A DNA stretch of 64,000 nucleotides from Gemmatimonadaceae bacterium (GCA_036496605.1 DASXKV010000014.1:1-64000); one strand, 5' to 3'. Counted from the stretch's first letter, positions 1 to 9,569 are shown. Numbers and translations are program-made. The notes: generated by a model from the letters alone, not told the origin.

Positions 1-321
1 CAGCCGGTGTTCGTGGAGAATGGCCGTCCGGAGGACTTCGCCGACGCGCTGGTGGCGGCGGCGGGGGCGGTGCGTGCGTCGGTCGACTCGCGTGCGAACA
101 GCATCACGAGTAAGGCAGGGGCACGCGAGGGAATCAAGACCACCGCGACGCGGGCGCACCTGGTATTGCGGTTGCTCGACGCGCAGGTGAAGAACGCGCT
201 CGTGGATGATCCGAAAGCGCTGGCCGCGTGGAAGTCGGCCAAGCGGATCGGCAAGGGGAAGGTGGTGCCGATCGAGGCGACGCTTCCGGCTCCGACGACG
301 ACTGAAGTGAAGGCCGCGTAG
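1..321 (+). CDS. C-terminal part of an unidentified protein (5' end outside window)
   Basis: The reading frame is open from the first base of the window and ends at a TAG stop, so this is the last ~106 codons of a longer gene. A GTG at base 7 could serve as a start, but nothing marks it as the true one. The visible protein is alanine- and lysine-rich, mostly predicted helical, and ends in a Pro/Thr tail (APTTTEVKAA). I recognise no catalytic motif or family. GC-rich third positions support real coding. A GC-rich hairpin follows ten bases after the stop. Function unknown. Confidence 0.6.
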   Translation, partial: QPVFVENGRPEDFADALVAAAGAVRASVDSRANSITSKAGAREGIKTTATRAHLVLRLLDAQVKNALVDDPKALAAWKSAKRIGKGKVVPIEATLPAPTTTEVKAA

Positions 322-330
322 GGGCGGGAC

Positions 331-358
331 GAGGGTCGGGGCGGCGGCCCCGGCCCTC
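331..358 (+). terminator. Hairpin downstream of the partial first gene
   Basis: A 12-bp stem (GAGGGTCGGGGC / GCCCCGGCCCTC, one G-U pair) closes a 4-base GGCG loop directly after the TAG stop of the upstream gene. No T-run follows, so it is either a weak or factor-assisted terminator, or simply a 3'-end stabilising structure. Confidence 0.45.
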
Positions 359-404
359 GCGCGGATGTGTCGGCTCCACTGCATGAGTGCCGCGCCGTCG
401 TGCG

Positions 405-460
405 CGTTCGGTTGGCATTGAATGTTCGTTAGGCTACTCGCGCGACGAACAAACCGAACG
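405..460. other. Nested inverted repeat between convergent genes
   Basis: The outer arms CGTTCGGTT (405-413) and AACCGAACG (452-460) are perfect complements. The inner arms TGTTCGT (423-429) and ACGAACA (445-451) are perfect complements too. The left side carries a nine-base bulge. A copy of the recurring octamer CGTTAGGC (427-434) overlaps the inner left arm and loop. The structure lies between two converging genes, so a bidirectional terminator or an operator-like element are both possible. Confidence 0.4.
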
Positions 461-475
461 CCAATTAGAAAGCGC

Positions 476-799
476 TCACCTAGACCCGGGTCCCGGGTCC
501 GTCGGTTGCGATAAGCTCTGCCGCCGGCGCGCGGCGGCCTCGTCGATCAATCGACGATAGCGCTCGACCTCGGCTTCCGCCTGCTCGATCGCGCGTGCAA
601 GTGCGGTGTACTCGTCGCTCGCGAGCTCGCGCGATTCGCGTTTCGCGCGATAGATGGCGTAGCCGAGGCCCTGCGCGGCGGTGTCGGCGTGGCGACGTGC
701 GCGGAGCATCTCCAGGCGCAGCCGGCCTTCATCGAATGCCTGCTGCGCGACGCGTCCTGCGCGGTCGAGTTCAGTTCGTACGCGATCCCAGAGAGCCAT
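476..799 (-). CDS. Small coiled-coil protein of unknown function
   Basis: A 107-residue, highly charged protein made almost entirely of Arg, Ala, Glu and Leu in a heptad-like pattern (for example RAIEQAEAEVERYRRLIDEAA), so a long helix or coiled coil is expected. There is no signal peptide, membrane segment or cysteine. The start ATG gives MALWDRVRTELDRAGR, an amphipathic opening. It lies downstream of rpmA on the same strand but beyond that operon's terminator, so it is probably transcribed alone. I recognise no family; the length and composition resemble small cytoplasmic structural proteins, but that is only an impression. Confidence 0.6.
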   Translation of the reverse strand: MALWDRVRTELDRAGRVAQQAFDEGRLRLEMLRARRHADTAAQGLGYAIYRAKRESRELASDEYTALARAIEQAEAEVERYRRLIDEAAARRRQSLSQPTDPGPGSR

Positions 800-847
800 T
801 GTGCGCTCGCGGCGAGCAACCTCACGAAGTGAATACGCGCTGCCGGG

Positions 848-875
848 AAAACGAAAGCCCCCGCATTGCGGGGGC
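848..875 (-). terminator. Intrinsic terminator of the rng-rplU-rpmA transcript
   Basis: Read on the minus strand, a perfect 8-bp stem (GCCCCCGC / GCGGGGGC, 3-base loop) is followed at once by CTTTCGTTTT. That GC stem plus T-rich tail is the classical rho-independent form. It lies 30 bases past the rpmA stop. Confidence 0.8.
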
Positions 876-904
876 CAGGAATGCTGCTCGATAGGCTAGC
901 GAAC

Positions 905-1180
905 TTACTCGCCGGCGGCGACGGCGCGCTCAGGATACACGCTGACCTTGTACCGCTTGCGGTTCTTGTGCTCGAACTTCACGACGCCGTCGACGAGCGC
1001 GAAGATCGTGTAGTCCGTACCAAGGCCGACGTTGGTGCCCGGATGATATCGCGTGCCGTCCTGGCGAACGATGATGTTCCCGGCGCGCACGCGCTCGCCG
1101 CCAAAGCACTTGATGCCCTGGTATTTCGGATTGCTGTCGCGGCCGTTGCGCGAAGAGCCGACGCCTTTCTTATGTGCCAT
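905..1180 (-). CDS. rpmA: 50S ribosomal protein L27
   Basis: A 91-residue basic protein with the L27 signature: N-terminal [16 protein letters not shown], then the [22 protein letters not shown] core. The N-terminal tail of L27 reaches the peptidyl-transferase centre of the large subunit. Here the protein starts directly with MAHKKG, so there is no cleavable extension of the Firmicutes type. Length is normal for the family. It lies 14 bases downstream of rplU on the same strand, the near-universal rplU-rpmA order, and is followed by a strong terminator. Confidence 0.97.
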   Translation of the reverse strand: MAHKKGVGSSRNGRDSNPKYQGIKCFGGERVRAGNIIVRQDGTRYHPGTNVGLGTDYTIFALVDGVVKFEHKNRKRYKVSVYPERAVAAGE

Positions 1181-1194
1181 CTGCCTATCCTCGC

Positions 1195-1512
1195 TCAGCC
1201 GAGGCTGATGTCGTTGATGCGGACTTCGGTGAAGCCCTGACGATGCCCGCGCTTGCGCGCGTAGTTCTTCCGGCGCTTGTGCTTGAAGACGATGATCTTC
1301 TCGCCGCGACCGTGCTTGACGATTTCGCCTGTGACCTTGGCACCCTTGAGCAGGGGCACGCCGGTGCGAGCGTTCTCGCCGTCGGAACCGAACAGGACTT
1401 CGTTGAACTCGATGTCGCTTCCGGCGTCGCCGACGAGCGACGGAATGCGATAAGTCTTACCCGGCTCGACACGGTACTGCTTGCCGCCGGTTTTGATGAT
1501 TGCGTAGGGCAT
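1195..1512 (-). CDS. rplU: 50S ribosomal protein L21
   Basis: A 105-residue protein beginning [18 protein letters not shown], the standard L21 N-terminus. The frame stays open upstream, but that ATG matches the family start and leaves a sensible leader. The C-terminal part ([18 protein letters not shown]) is the basic rRNA-binding tail. L21 binds 23S rRNA and is normally paired with L27, as here. The ~110 bases between rng and rplU hold a long inverted repeat that could affect expression of this gene relative to rng. Confidence 0.96.
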   Translation of the reverse strand: MPYAIIKTGGKQYRVEPGKTYRIPSLVGDAGSDIEFNEVLFGSDGENARTGVPLLKGAKVTGEIVKHGRGEKIIVFKHKRRKNYARKRGHRQGFTEVRINDISLG

Positions 1513-1568
1513 GGAAGTAGAGTCTGTAGAGCCCAGAAACCTAAGTGGAAGAGGAGCTTGCTGGTAGA

Positions 1569-1620
1569 GGGTAGAGGGTAGAGCGTTCACCCTCTGCTCT
1601 CTGCTCTCAACCCTCTACCC
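1569..1620. repeat. Inverted repeat between rng and rplU
   Basis: A perfect 10-bp inverted repeat, GGGTAGAGGG (1569-1578) with CCCTCTACCC (1611-1620), encloses a 32-base pyrimidine-rich loop. The left arm belongs to a short tandem array of GGTAGAG units and the loop contains two CTCTGCT-like units. It begins four bases past the rng stop on the minus strand. There is no T-run, so it could be an RNA processing or stability element, or an mRNA leader structure for rplU. Confidence 0.5.
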
Positions 1621-1623
1621 GAC

Positions 1624-3189
1624 TCACGCCACCGCGTACTGCTGCGTCACGTCCCTACCTGCCGCCTTCACGACCAGCTTGAACTCGTCGGGCCGAAGTA
1701 ACGGGTCATCTCGCAGTTCGAGGTTGAACCCAGCCAGCTTTTCGAGCTTCTTGAGCAAGTCTTTCTCGTGCTCGAGCACGTACATCGCGACGTCCGGGTG
1801 AAGCTTGACTATGAGATGGTCCCGCTTCCCCTCCACTCCCATCCGCCGAACCGAGCGCTCTACGCGCCTTACGACGGTCTCGGCGGTAAAGACGCGTCCT
1901 GTTCCGTGGCAGGTCGGACAGGACTCGGTCATGTTCTGCAAGTGGCTCTGGCGGACACGCTGCCGAGTCATCTCGACGAGTCCCAGGTCGCTGACGGCAA
2001 AGGCCTTCGTCCGCGCGCGATCGCGGCCAAGGTGGGTTCGCAGCTCTTGGAGTACGCGGTCGCGGTTCGCCTTTGTCTCCATGTCGATGAAGTCGCAGAC
2101 GATAATACCTCCGATATCTCGCAACCGAAGCTGACGCGCGACTTCGCGCGCGGCCTCGACGTTGGTCTTCAGAATTGTTTTTTCCGGATCGCGCTTGCCG
2201 GTGTAGCGTCCCGAATTGACGTCGACCGAAACGAGTGCCTCGGTGGGCTCGATGATGAGGTAACCGCCCGATGGTAAGTCACATCGACGCTTGAACAGGT
2301 CACGGATCTCGTGCTCGATGTTGGCCTTATCGAAGACTGGAACGACGTCTTCGTACAGCTTCACGCGATCGATGAGCTCGGGAGCAATGCCCTTCAAGTA
2401 CTCGACGATCTCGTTGAAGACCTGACGCGAGTCGACGGTGACTTGTTCGACCTTCGTGCTGAAGACGTCACGCATCAAACCGCGCGTCAAACTCGTTTCG
2501 CGGTGCACGAGCGAGGGCGCGCGCACGAAGTGCGTTTTTCGCTTGATGCGCTTCCACGTGTTCATGAGCGTGTTCATTTCACGCTCGAACGTGTCCTCGG
2601 TGACATCCTCGCCGACCGTGCGGACGATGATTCCGCCGGAATCGTCGGGCAGCAGCTTCTGCATCTGTTCGCGCAGCCGTTGCCGCTCGGCGCGATCGCC
2701 AATCTTGCGGCTCACGCCGACGCGGGACGCGAATGGCATGTAGACGAGGAACCGGCCGGCGAGCGAGATCTGCGCCGTGACGCGCGGCCCCTTCGTCGAG
2801 ATCGGTTCCTTGGAGACCTGGACGGCGATGTCCTGGCCCCGCTTTAGTAAATCCTGAATCGGCGGCGTCTTGCCGCGGCGGCCGCGAGGCTCACCGTTGG
2901 TCTCCTCGCGCGCGTCGTCCTCGGACTCCTCATCGTCGTCGTCGCGATCGTCGTCGTCATCGGGGAATACGAGATCCGAGGCGTGCAAAAACGCGCTCTT
3001 CTCAGTTCCGATGTCGACGAATGCGGCCTGGATGCCGGGTAAAACGGCTTCCACGCGTCCGAGGTAAATGTCGCCGACCATGCGACGAGCGTCGGGTCGG
3101 TCGACTAGTAATTCAACTAGCTCGTCGTCCTCCAGAATCGCGACGCGGGTCTCCTTTGGCGTCGCATTGATCAATAGTTCTCGTTTCAT
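1624..3189 (-). CDS. rng: Ribonuclease G/E family endoribonuclease
   Basis: A single-strand-specific endoribonuclease that processes rRNA and degrades mRNA. The ~521-residue protein starts MKRELLINA (an ATG four codons earlier is also possible). An S1-type RNA-binding domain opens the protein and is interrupted at about residues 77-110 by an extremely acidic insert (Asp/Glu run). The catalytic-core aspartates lie in VSVDVNSGR and IVCDFIDM. The zinc-link motif CPTCHGTG follows, then the small C-terminal domain. There is no long RNase E-type scaffold tail, so it is RNase G-sized. It precedes rplU-rpmA, a common arrangement (rng/cafA upstream of L21). Confidence 0.93.
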   Translation of the reverse strand: MKRELLINATPKETRVAILEDDELVELLVDRPDARRMVGDIYLGRVEAVLPGIQAAFVDIGTEKSAFLHASDLVFPDDDDDRDDDDEESEDDAREETNGEPRGRRGKTPPIQDLLKRGQDIAVQVSKEPISTKGPRVTAQISLAGRFLVYMPFASRVGVSRKIGDRAERQRLREQMQKLLPDDSGGIIVRTVGEDVTEDTFEREMNTLMNTWKRIKRKTHFVRAPSLVHRETSLTRGLMRDVFSTKVEQVTVDSRQVFNEIVEYLKGIAPELIDRVKLYEDVVPVFDKANIEHEIRDLFKRRCDLPSGGYLIIEPTEALVSVDVNSGRYTGKRDPEKTILKTNVEAAREVARQLRLRDIGGIIVCDFIDMETKANRDRVLQELRTHLGRDRARTKAFAVSDLGLVEMTRQRVRQSHLQNMTESCPTCHGTGRVFTAETVVRRVERSVRRMGVEGKRDHLIVKLHPDVAMYVLEHEKDLLKKLEKLAGFNLELRDDPLLRPDEFKLVVKAAGRDVTQQYAVA

Positions 3190-3553
3190 CGTGAACCGCA
3201 CGGATCCTCGACATCGGCGACTCAGCGATGTCGGGGGCGCGGCATAGAGGTTTGTCGTTGCTGGCGACGAGAGCGCGTCGATGCGCGCTCACAAAGTCGA
3301 TGGCGAACGGTGTCGGGTCCCAGGTTGTCCGGTTGATCGTCCACGCCGATTCCGGCTGAGGCGCCAGGGCAGCGCGCTTCAGCAGTGATCGGATCGGCGT
3401 GCGATCGACTCTCATCACGAGGTCTCGCACCGGATCGAGGACAAGCGCACGAAGCAGCGATTCGAGGATCGCTAGCCACGTGCGCCATGGACTCGCACGA
3501 CGCGCCGAGTCGCGGGCCGTCATGCGAGTGGTGAGAACTGCGGTAGTCGTCAC
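3113..3553 (-). CDS. Possible hypothetical protein overlapping the rng start
   Basis: A 146-codon frame with Trp-containing, fairly ordinary composition (for example SAWTINRTTWDPTPF) and reasonable codon use through its first 100 codons. Its last ~25 codons overlap the beginning of rng in another frame. There is no recognised domain, signal peptide or clear ribosome-binding site. If it is not real, the 530 bases upstream of rng are non-coding apart from the palindromic region at 3609-3718. I consider it about as likely false as true. Confidence 0.3.
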   Translation of the reverse strand: MTTTAVLTTRMTARDSARRASPWRTWLAILESLLRALVLDPVRDLVMRVDRTPIRSLLKRAALAPQPESAWTINRTTWDPTPFAIDFVSAHRRALVASNDKPLCRAPDIAESPMSRIRAVHDETRTIDQCDAKGDPRRDSGGRRAS

Positions 3554-3608
3554 GATCGAAAGGATAACCGACTCGCGGGGCTTTATGCAACGATGGCAAG
3601 GAGTTATC

Positions 3609-3718
3609 GGTGGTGGTGGTTTGGTTGTTGGTGGTTGGTGGTTCGGATGAGCCGGCGAGCAAAGCTCGCCGGCCCTCCCTTTCTACCAGCTACCAACGAC
3701 CAGCCACGAACGACCAAC
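3609..3718. repeat. Large imperfect palindrome with GC-rich central hairpin
   Basis: The centre is a perfect 10-bp stem with an AAA loop (GCCGGCGAGC at 3651-3660 with GCTCGCCGGC at 3664-3673). On the left lies a G/T-rich stretch of repeated GGT and GGTT units (3609-3646). On the right lies its approximate complement, a C/A-rich stretch of CCA and ACCAAC units (3684-3718). It abuts the stop of the acyl-CoA dehydrogenase gene and probably ends that transcript. The left arm has enough GG runs for a two-tier G-quadruplex. Confidence 0.5.
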
Positions 3719-3719
3719 G

Positions 3720-4937
3720 TCAGTCCGCCAACTCCTTCAGCAGCTGTCTCGCGATGACAATCCGTTGAATCTCGGAAGTCCCCTCCCCGATCTCGCAGAT
3801 CTTCGCATCCCGCATGAAGCGCTCGACCGGATAGTCCTTCGTGTAGCCGTAGCCGCCGTGGATCTGGACGGCCTTGATCGTCGCACGCATCGCGAGCTCG
3901 GAGCAGAAGAGCTTGGCCATCGCGGCTTCCTTGCCGTACGGCCTGCCAGTCTGAGCGAGCCAGGCAGCGTGATACATCAGATGCTTTCCAGCCTCGATCT
4001 CGGTCGCCATGTCGGAGAGTTGGAACTGGATCCCTTGGAAGTTGGCGATCGCCTGGCCGAATTGACGCCGCATCGATGCGTACCGCAGCGCGTGCTCGAG
4101 CGCTCCCTCGGCGATTCCGAGCGATAGCGCCGCGATGCCGATGCGTCCGGAGTCCAGCGTCTTCATGAAGTTGACGAAGCCGTTGCCCTCCTCGCCGAGG
4201 AGATTCTCGGCCGGCACTTCCACGTCTTCCAGGATCAGCTCGGCCGTATCGGACGCGCGCCATCCGAGCTTGTCCTCCTTTTTCCCTGCCCGAAAGCCTT
4301 TCATGCGCGGCAGGCTCGGCTCATCGCCGACTCCGACGCGTCGCGCGGACGCGATGTCGCTCGTTTCTTTAGTGAGTATGAAAGAGCTGATACCCTTGGT
4401 GCCTTGCGAGCGATCGGTGACCGCGGTGACGACGAAGATCTCGCCGACGCTGCCGTGCGTGATGAATCGCTTCACGCCATTGAGCACGTAGTAGCCGTTC
4501 TTACGCACCGCTGTCGTGCGCGTGCCACCCGCGTCACTGCCGGCATCGGGCTCGGTGAGGCCAAAGCCGCCCATCACGCGTCCCGACGCGAGCCAGGGCA
4601 CGAATCGCCGCTTCTGGTCCTCGTTGCCGAATCGCACGATCGGCGATGTGCCGAGCGTCGTGTGCGCGGATACGGTGAGGCCGTGCGACGCATCGACCTT
4701 CGCCAGCTCCTCGATGACAATCATGAAGCTGATCGTGTCGAGGCCGGCGCCGCCGAGCTCCTCGGGCCACGGCACACCGAGTAGCCCGAGCTCGGCCATC
4801 TTCTTGATGTTCTCCCACGGGAACTTTCCTTCCGCGTCCCAGTGCGCCGCGGTCGGCGCCACTTCGTTGCGCGCGAACTGGCGAACCATCTCGCGCGTCG
4901 CCAGGTGCTGCTCGGAAAAGTAGAGTGCGTCGTCCAT
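3720..4937 (-). CDS. Acyl-CoA dehydrogenase
   Basis: An FAD-dependent enzyme for the first, alpha-beta dehydrogenation step of acyl-CoA degradation, passing electrons to ETF. The 405 residues follow the family plan: helical N-terminal domain; middle beta domain with [11 protein letters not shown], a flavin and substrate contact; C-terminal helical domain with the R-QFG signature (SMRRQFGQ). The catalytic glutamate is E385 in EGTSEIQR, the short/branched-chain position. About 20 extra residues (near [17 protein letters not shown]) lengthen the middle domain slightly. It lies apart from the acyl-CoA carboxylase and mutase genes at 17-24 kb, so a shared pathway is possible but not shown. Substrate unknown. 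Confidence 0.92.
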   Translation of the reverse strand: MDDALYFSEQHLATREMVRQFARNEVAPTAAHWDAEGKFPWENIKKMAELGLLGVPWPEELGGAGLDTISFMIVIEELAKVDASHGLTVSAHTTLGTSPIVRFGNEDQKRRFVPWLASGRVMGGFGLTEPDAGSDAGGTRTTAVRKNGYYVLNGVKRFITHGSVGEIFVVTAVTDRSQGTKGISSFILTKETSDIASARRVGVGDEPSLPRMKGFRAGKKEDKLGWRASDTAELILEDVEVPAENLLGEEGNGFVNFMKTLDSGRIGIAALSLGIAEGALEHALRYASMRRQFGQAIANFQGIQFQLSDMATEIEAGKHLMYHAAWLAQTGRPYGKEAAMAKLFCSELAMRATIKAVQIHGGYGYTKDYPVERFMRDAKICEIGEGTSEIQRIVIARQLLKELAD

Positions 4938-4945
4938 GATAGTCG

Positions 4946-7000
4946 TTAGGCAGCTTCGGTTCCATCGGCGGAACGCAAGACGCTCAGGAAGCGCTCGCCA
5001 TATCGTTCGAGCTTGGTTGGTCCTACCCCATGAATCCCCGCGAGAGCCGTCAGCGTTCGCGGACGCTGAACCGCCATCTCGGCGAGGGTGCGATCTGGAA
5101 ACACGACGTAGGCCGGCACCTGCTGCTCCTTTGCAATGGTTCGGCGAAGCACGCGCAGTCGCTCGAGGAGCGCGCCGTCAACGGCATCGATGACGATGTC
5201 ATCGGATGCCTTCGGCCGCTCGCGCTCGAAGGACCGACGGCCCCTCGCATTCTTTCGCGACGGACGTCGCAACTGCGAGGTATCGACGTGCGTTCCGAGA
5301 CAATTGTCACAACCACCACACTGGGATCGGGCGGCAGGATCGCCGAAATAGCGCAACACAAAACCACGTCGGCAGCTCTTCAGATACGCGTACTGCTGCA
5401 TCGCGTCGAGCTTCGCCAGGTCGGCACGTCGCCGGCGATCGAGTGTCTCCCAGTCGACGTTGAACTGCGCGAGCTCTCGCCGCGAATTGTCGACGACGTT
5501 GCCACCACCGCCACGTTTCCACTCGAGGAATTGACGACCCTCGAGTGCGTCGAGCAAAGGCGCCACGCCGCTCGCCCCGCCGAACCCCGGAGGCAAGCCG
5601 TCGAGATCGATCGACGCGCCTTCGTGGAGCGCAGTACCGGCGACGCGCCACATGGCGCGCAGCAGGCCGAGCTCGAGCGAATCCGGTTCGCTGCCCAACT
5701 CGCGCTTGATCCGCTGCGGCGTCGCGAGGAGACGCACCTCCGCGCGCGTGCCGCTTTCGGGCTGGCGGCAATAGGCGCCGGCGTTCGCGAGGATGCGGAG
5801 CGCGCCTTCGACTTCGCGCACGTTCACCTTTCCCCGCACACTCGACGCGATGTCCTCGGCACTCAGCTGCGTCTTCCCGGTCGCCGCGCCGCGCCGGAGC
5901 ACGCGATAGACATCCTCGACGAGCGTCCGCTCCGGATACGAACCCTTGATGAAGAACTCGTGGGTGAAACGGTCCTGGAACGAATGCAGCAAGAAGCAGT
6001 CGGCGTGTTCGCCGTCGCGCCCAGCGCGTCCCGCTTCCTGATAGTAGGCCTCGAGGGTGCCCGGCATCGCATAGTGCGCGACGAGCCTCACGTTCGGCTT
6101 GTCGATGCCCATGCCGAACGCGTTCGTCGCGACGATGACCCGGACGCGCTCCTTCATGAAGGCATCCTGCACTTCGCGCCGGTTTGCGTCGTCCAGGCCG
6201 GCGTGATACGCGACGGCGGCAATTCGCGCGTCGTTGAGCACATTCGTAATTCGCTCGACGGTGCGCCGCGTGGACGCGTATACGACCGCGAGACCTGGCG
6301 ACTGCCGAAGGATGCCGACGAGGGCTTCATCCTTCTCCTGCTCGGTGCGCGTCGCGACGACGTGGTATCGCAGGTTGCGGCGATCGAAGCCCGTGATGAT
6401 CGTCCTGGCGCTCTCGAGCTTCAACTGACGCACGATATCCGTGCGGACGTGGGGTGTCGCCGTCGCCGTCAAGGCGACGACCGGAGGCCAGCCGAGCCGC
6501 TCGCGCACCTTCGCGATGCGAAGATAGCTGGGCCGAAAGTCGTGTCCCCACTCGCTGATACAATGCGCCTCGTCGACGGCGAGCAGCGAGACGCCAGTGC
6601 TCTTCAGTCGCTCGGCCGTGCTTCCGACGTCGAAGCGCTCGGGGGCGACATACAGCAGTTTGAACTCGCCGCGCTGCGCGCGCGCGAGCCGATCGGCAAC
6701 CTGCGTCGCGGTCAGCGAGCTGTTGACAAAGGTCGCCGGTAATCCGCGCCGCGTCAGCGCATCGACCTGATCCTTCATGAGGGAAATCAGTGGCGAGATC
6801 ACCACTGTCAGGTGCGGCAACATCAGCGCAGGCACCTGATAGCAGATCGATTTCCCGCCGCCCGTCGGCAATACGACGAGCGTATCCTGCCCCAGGAGGA
6901 CCGATTCGACCGCCTGCATTTGTCCGGGCCGGAAATCGGGATAACCAAAGTGCTGACGCAGCGCGCCGCGCGCGTCGTCGATCGATGTGGAGGCTGTCAT
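4946..7000 (-). CDS. recQ: ATP-dependent DNA helicase RecQ
   Basis: A 3'-5' DNA helicase of recombination and fork repair. From the ATG giving [20 protein letters not shown] the protein has 684 residues. Walker A TGGGKS lies near residue 46-51 and Walker B DEAH at 143-146. The helicase C domain has [11 protein letters not shown] and [10 protein letters not shown]. The RQC zinc site includes CGGCDNC, and an HRDC domain closes the protein ([16 protein letters not shown]). The frame stays open upstream but that stretch has no family resemblance. Its TAA stop comes from a copy of the octamer CGTTAGGC. A 570-codon open frame on the other strand is a GC artefact. Confidence 0.96.
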   Translation of the reverse strand: MTASTSIDDARGALRQHFGYPDFRPGQMQAVESVLLGQDTLVVLPTGGGKSICYQVPALMLPHLTVVISPLISLMKDQVDALTRRGLPATFVNSSLTATQVADRLARAQRGEFKLLYVAPERFDVGSTAERLKSTGVSLLAVDEAHCISEWGHDFRPSYLRIAKVRERLGWPPVVALTATATPHVRTDIVRQLKLESARTIITGFDRRNLRYHVVATRTEQEKDEALVGILRQSPGLAVVYASTRRTVERITNVLNDARIAAVAYHAGLDDANRREVQDAFMKERVRVIVATNAFGMGIDKPNVRLVAHYAMPGTLEAYYQEAGRAGRDGEHADCFLLHSFQDRFTHEFFIKGSYPERTLVEDVYRVLRRGAATGKTQLSAEDIASSVRGKVNVREVEGALRILANAGAYCRQPESGTRAEVRLLATPQRIKRELGSEPDSLELGLLRAMWRVAGTALHEGASIDLDGLPPGFGGASGVAPLLDALEGRQFLEWKRGGGGNVVDNSRRELAQFNVDWETLDRRRRADLAKLDAMQQYAYLKSCRRGFVLRYFGDPAARSQCGGCDNCLGTHVDTSQLRRPSRKNARGRRSFERERPKASDDIVIDAVDGALLERLRVLRRTIAKEQQVPAYVVFPDRTLAEMAVQRPRTLTALAGIHGVGPTKLERYGERFLSVLRSADGTEAA

Positions 7001-7073
7001 GCGCTCAGATTCGCGACGACACGCAGCATTCCGGTAACCGTTAGGCGGCGCCGCACATCGAAAGCCCGCATCA

Positions 7074-9569
7074 TCATACCGCGCGAACGAAATGACCGCG
7101 TGTGAAGGCTCCCAGGAGCACGTCCCGGATCCCATCCGTCTGCGTGTGCTCGAATCGGTCACCCACCGCAAGACGCTCGAGCATGCGACGGTACGAACCG
7201 ACGACCTTGGCGATCGGCTCTCCGGGAACATTGAACACGAGCTGGTAGCCACGAATGCCCGCGGTCCAGATACGCGCGAGATACTCCGAACCTTCCACGG
7301 GGCGCGAATGGAGCAGCCGATTGCGGCACGCCGAGTCGGTGGCGACGGCAAAGTCGTAGCCGGCGGGATCGGTGAGCGTGACGTTCGAATGCTTCTGCAC
7401 GCACAGATCACGGCAGGTCGTCGGCTCACGATCGAATGCGGCGGAAAGGATGCAGTGCTCGATGGTCATCCCTTCGGGGCGTCCATACAGGAAGACGTCG
7501 AAGCCGCTGCCCTGCCATGGTGCGACGACCGCGCTCATTTCGTCCGCCGTGAGCTCGACCGAGAGCACGATGCGGCCCGCACCGAGCTTGAACAGCCGCG
7601 CGGCGCTGTGCTGATTCATCACGTTGACCGCGTAATCGGCGACGACGTCGCGTCCAGCGCGCGACAGCTCGGCCACGAGCCCGAGGTGTCCGCTGAGCAA
7701 GGGAAGTCCGCTGTCGAGCCACTTGCCAATGCCGCGGCGTTCTTCCGGACGTACGATGGTGGGCGTGCGGAGCCGAAACGTGATGCCGCGTGCGCCTAAC
7801 GACTCGGCGAAGGTGCGAACGCGCGTAAGCGGCGGCGCCGGGTGACGCAGGAACGGATCGAAGACGATCTCCGTCGCGCCGGCATTCGCGGCCGCTTCGG
7901 CGTCCTCGAGTCGGAAGACCTGCGCGGAGAGCGTGAAGGCGACGTTTGACGGCGCGCAAAATGGCGTCGCGACGGTGGAGATGGCGCGCTCGATCCGCTC
8001 GGTGCGCTCGGCACGCGTGGCTTCGAGCGACCAGTCGCGTTGCGACGTGAGCTGCACGATGGCGCTCTGCCGCATGTGATTGATCTCGCGCACGGGCAGG
8101 AAGAGATCGACGTCGAGCCCGCGGTCGTCGAGCTCGGCGAGCGCGAAAGGCGTTTCGCCCAGTCGGCCGAACTGCTCGCGGAGGACCGTTCGTTCGAGGG
8201 CTCGGTTGCTCGCCGGGACGAGCTGCGATTCGCTGCGCACTTCGACGGTGGCCCCCCCACTACAAAATAGCGCTTTGAGGTGCGAGCCCACCGAACCAAA
8301 AACGCGCACGTCCAACCGAATCTTCTTCAGCATCGACGCCTGGCTCAGCGCTTCGTAGCTCGCCTTCGAACGCGCGAGGAGACTCGCCTGCGACGTCCGC
8401 ACGACACGCCAGCCGGCCGCGACGCGAGTCCGCGTGCGCACTGCCTGACGATGACGAGGAGAGCCTCCCAGCTGCCTAACCGCAGTCGCGGCGAAGCCAA
8501 CCGTTGGACCACCGATCGCATCCGGCGCCTCGAACGCCAGTCCGTCGCCGACCTCCACGGGGCGATCGGTATCGATGAGCAATTCTCCCTTCTCGTAGCC
8601 GATCACTTCGCCGATGACGATGCCGCGGTTGTCGGGCTGCGTTCTCGTCACATACTCGCGCCCCTCGCGACCACCATACATACCACTCGTGAATCCGCGA
8701 CTGAAGATCTGCACGAGTGGCTCGACCTCCGTCGCGGCGGGCGGCGTCTCGTCGCCCCGGCGCAGCCGATCGAGAAGTTCGCGGTACGTGTGCGTGACCG
8801 TCGCAACGTACTCGGGACGCTTCTTTCGCCCCTCGACCTTGAGGCAAACAATCCCGAGGTCGGCGATTGCCGGCAGATGTTCGTATGCCGCCAGATCCTT
8901 GCTTGATATCAAGTAGCCCCGATCGAGCTCCTCGTCCGTCACCGCATCCTTGAGGACGTAGTCCTTGCGGCACGACTGCGCGCACGAGCCACGATTCGCG
9001 CTGCGCTCGGAGATCATTCCGGACATGAAACACTGGCCGGAGTACGAGATGCACAGCGCGCCATGGATAAACGTCTCGAGGCCGAGATTCGGGACACGAG
9101 CGCGGATGGCGGCGAGATCCGCGAGCGTATTTTCGCGCGCCAGGACGACGCGTTTGACACCGAGCTCCTCGAGCACGGCGGCGCCCGCTTCGTCGTGCAC
9201 CGTCATCTGAGTCGAGCCGTGAATCTCGAGATCAGGATAGATCTGGCGAATCAGATCGATGAGACCGAGATCCTGAACGATTGCGGCATCGATGCCGCAA
9301 TCGATGGCTTCCCCAAGAAACGCGAGCGCCTCGACCAGTTCGGCCGGCTTGACGAGTACGTTCAACGTGAGATAGATGCGGCGGCCGCGGCCGTGCGCGA
9401 TGCGGCAGGCTTCGGTCAGCTCCTCGAGCGTGAGCTGAGCGCCTTCGTCGCGCGCGTTGAAGCGTTGCGCACCGAGATAGACGGCATCGGCGCCGTTGGC
9501 GACGGCCGCGCGAACGGCGTCGAGCGAACCGGCGGGTGACAGGAGCTCGGGAATCGACCGCGTACTCAT
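7074..9569 (-). CDS. U32 family protein, RlhA-like 23S rRNA hydroxylation factor
   Basis: An 831-residue member of the peptidase U32 family. The N-terminal TIM-barrel-like region begins PELLSPAGSLDAVRAAVANGADAVYLG, the family hallmark. The conserved cysteine cluster follows (SYSGQCFMSGMISERSANRG, then CAQSCRKDY), and C-terminal cysteines lie in CILSAAF, CRDLC and ACRNRLLH. Length and layout match the long members that include E. coli RlhA (YdcP), needed for hydroxylation of 23S rRNA C2501, and possibly an iron-sulfur cluster on those cysteines. The peptidase label is historical; protease activity is doubtful. Exact role here inferred from family only. Confidence 0.85.
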   Translation of the reverse strand: MSTRSIPELLSPAGSLDAVRAAVANGADAVYLGAQRFNARDEGAQLTLEELTEACRIAHGRGRRIYLTLNVLVKPAELVEALAFLGEAIDCGIDAAIVQDLGLIDLIRQIYPDLEIHGSTQMTVHDEAGAAVLEELGVKRVVLARENTLADLAAIRARVPNLGLETFIHGALCISYSGQCFMSGMISERSANRGSCAQSCRKDYVLKDAVTDEELDRGYLISSKDLAAYEHLPAIADLGIVCLKVEGRKKRPEYVATVTHTYRELLDRLRRGDETPPAATEVEPLVQIFSRGFTSGMYGGREGREYVTRTQPDNRGIVIGEVIGYEKGELLIDTDRPVEVGDGLAFEAPDAIGGPTVGFAATAVRQLGGSPRHRQAVRTRTRVAAGWRVVRTSQASLLARSKASYEALSQASMLKKIRLDVRVFGSVGSHLKALFCSGGATVEVRSESQLVPASNRALERTVLREQFGRLGETPFALAELDDRGLDVDLFLPVREINHMRQSAIVQLTSQRDWSLEATRAERTERIERAISTVATPFCAPSNVAFTLSAQVFRLEDAEAAANAGATEIVFDPFLRHPAPPLTRVRTFAESLGARGITFRLRTPTIVRPEERRGIGKWLDSGLPLLSGHLGLVAELSRAGRDVVADYAVNVMNQHSAARLFKLGAGRIVLSVELTADEMSAVVAPWQGSGFDVFLYGRPEGMTIEHCILSAAFDREPTTCRDLCVQKHSNVTLTDPAGYDFAVATDSACRNRLLHSRPVEGSEYLARIWTAGIRGYQLVFNVPGEPIAKVVGSYRRMLERLAVGDRFEHTQTDGIRDVLLGAFTRGHFVRAV

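Noticed and set aside
5030-6742. 570-codon open frame opposite recQ
   Set aside because: Long antisense frames are routine in very GC-rich genes; recQ is unambiguous on the other strand and this translation has no recognisable domain.
7001-7429. N-terminal extension of RecQ
   Set aside because: The frame is open but overlaps the U32 gene on the same strand, is low-quality in composition, and the family start MTASTSIDD is at 7000.
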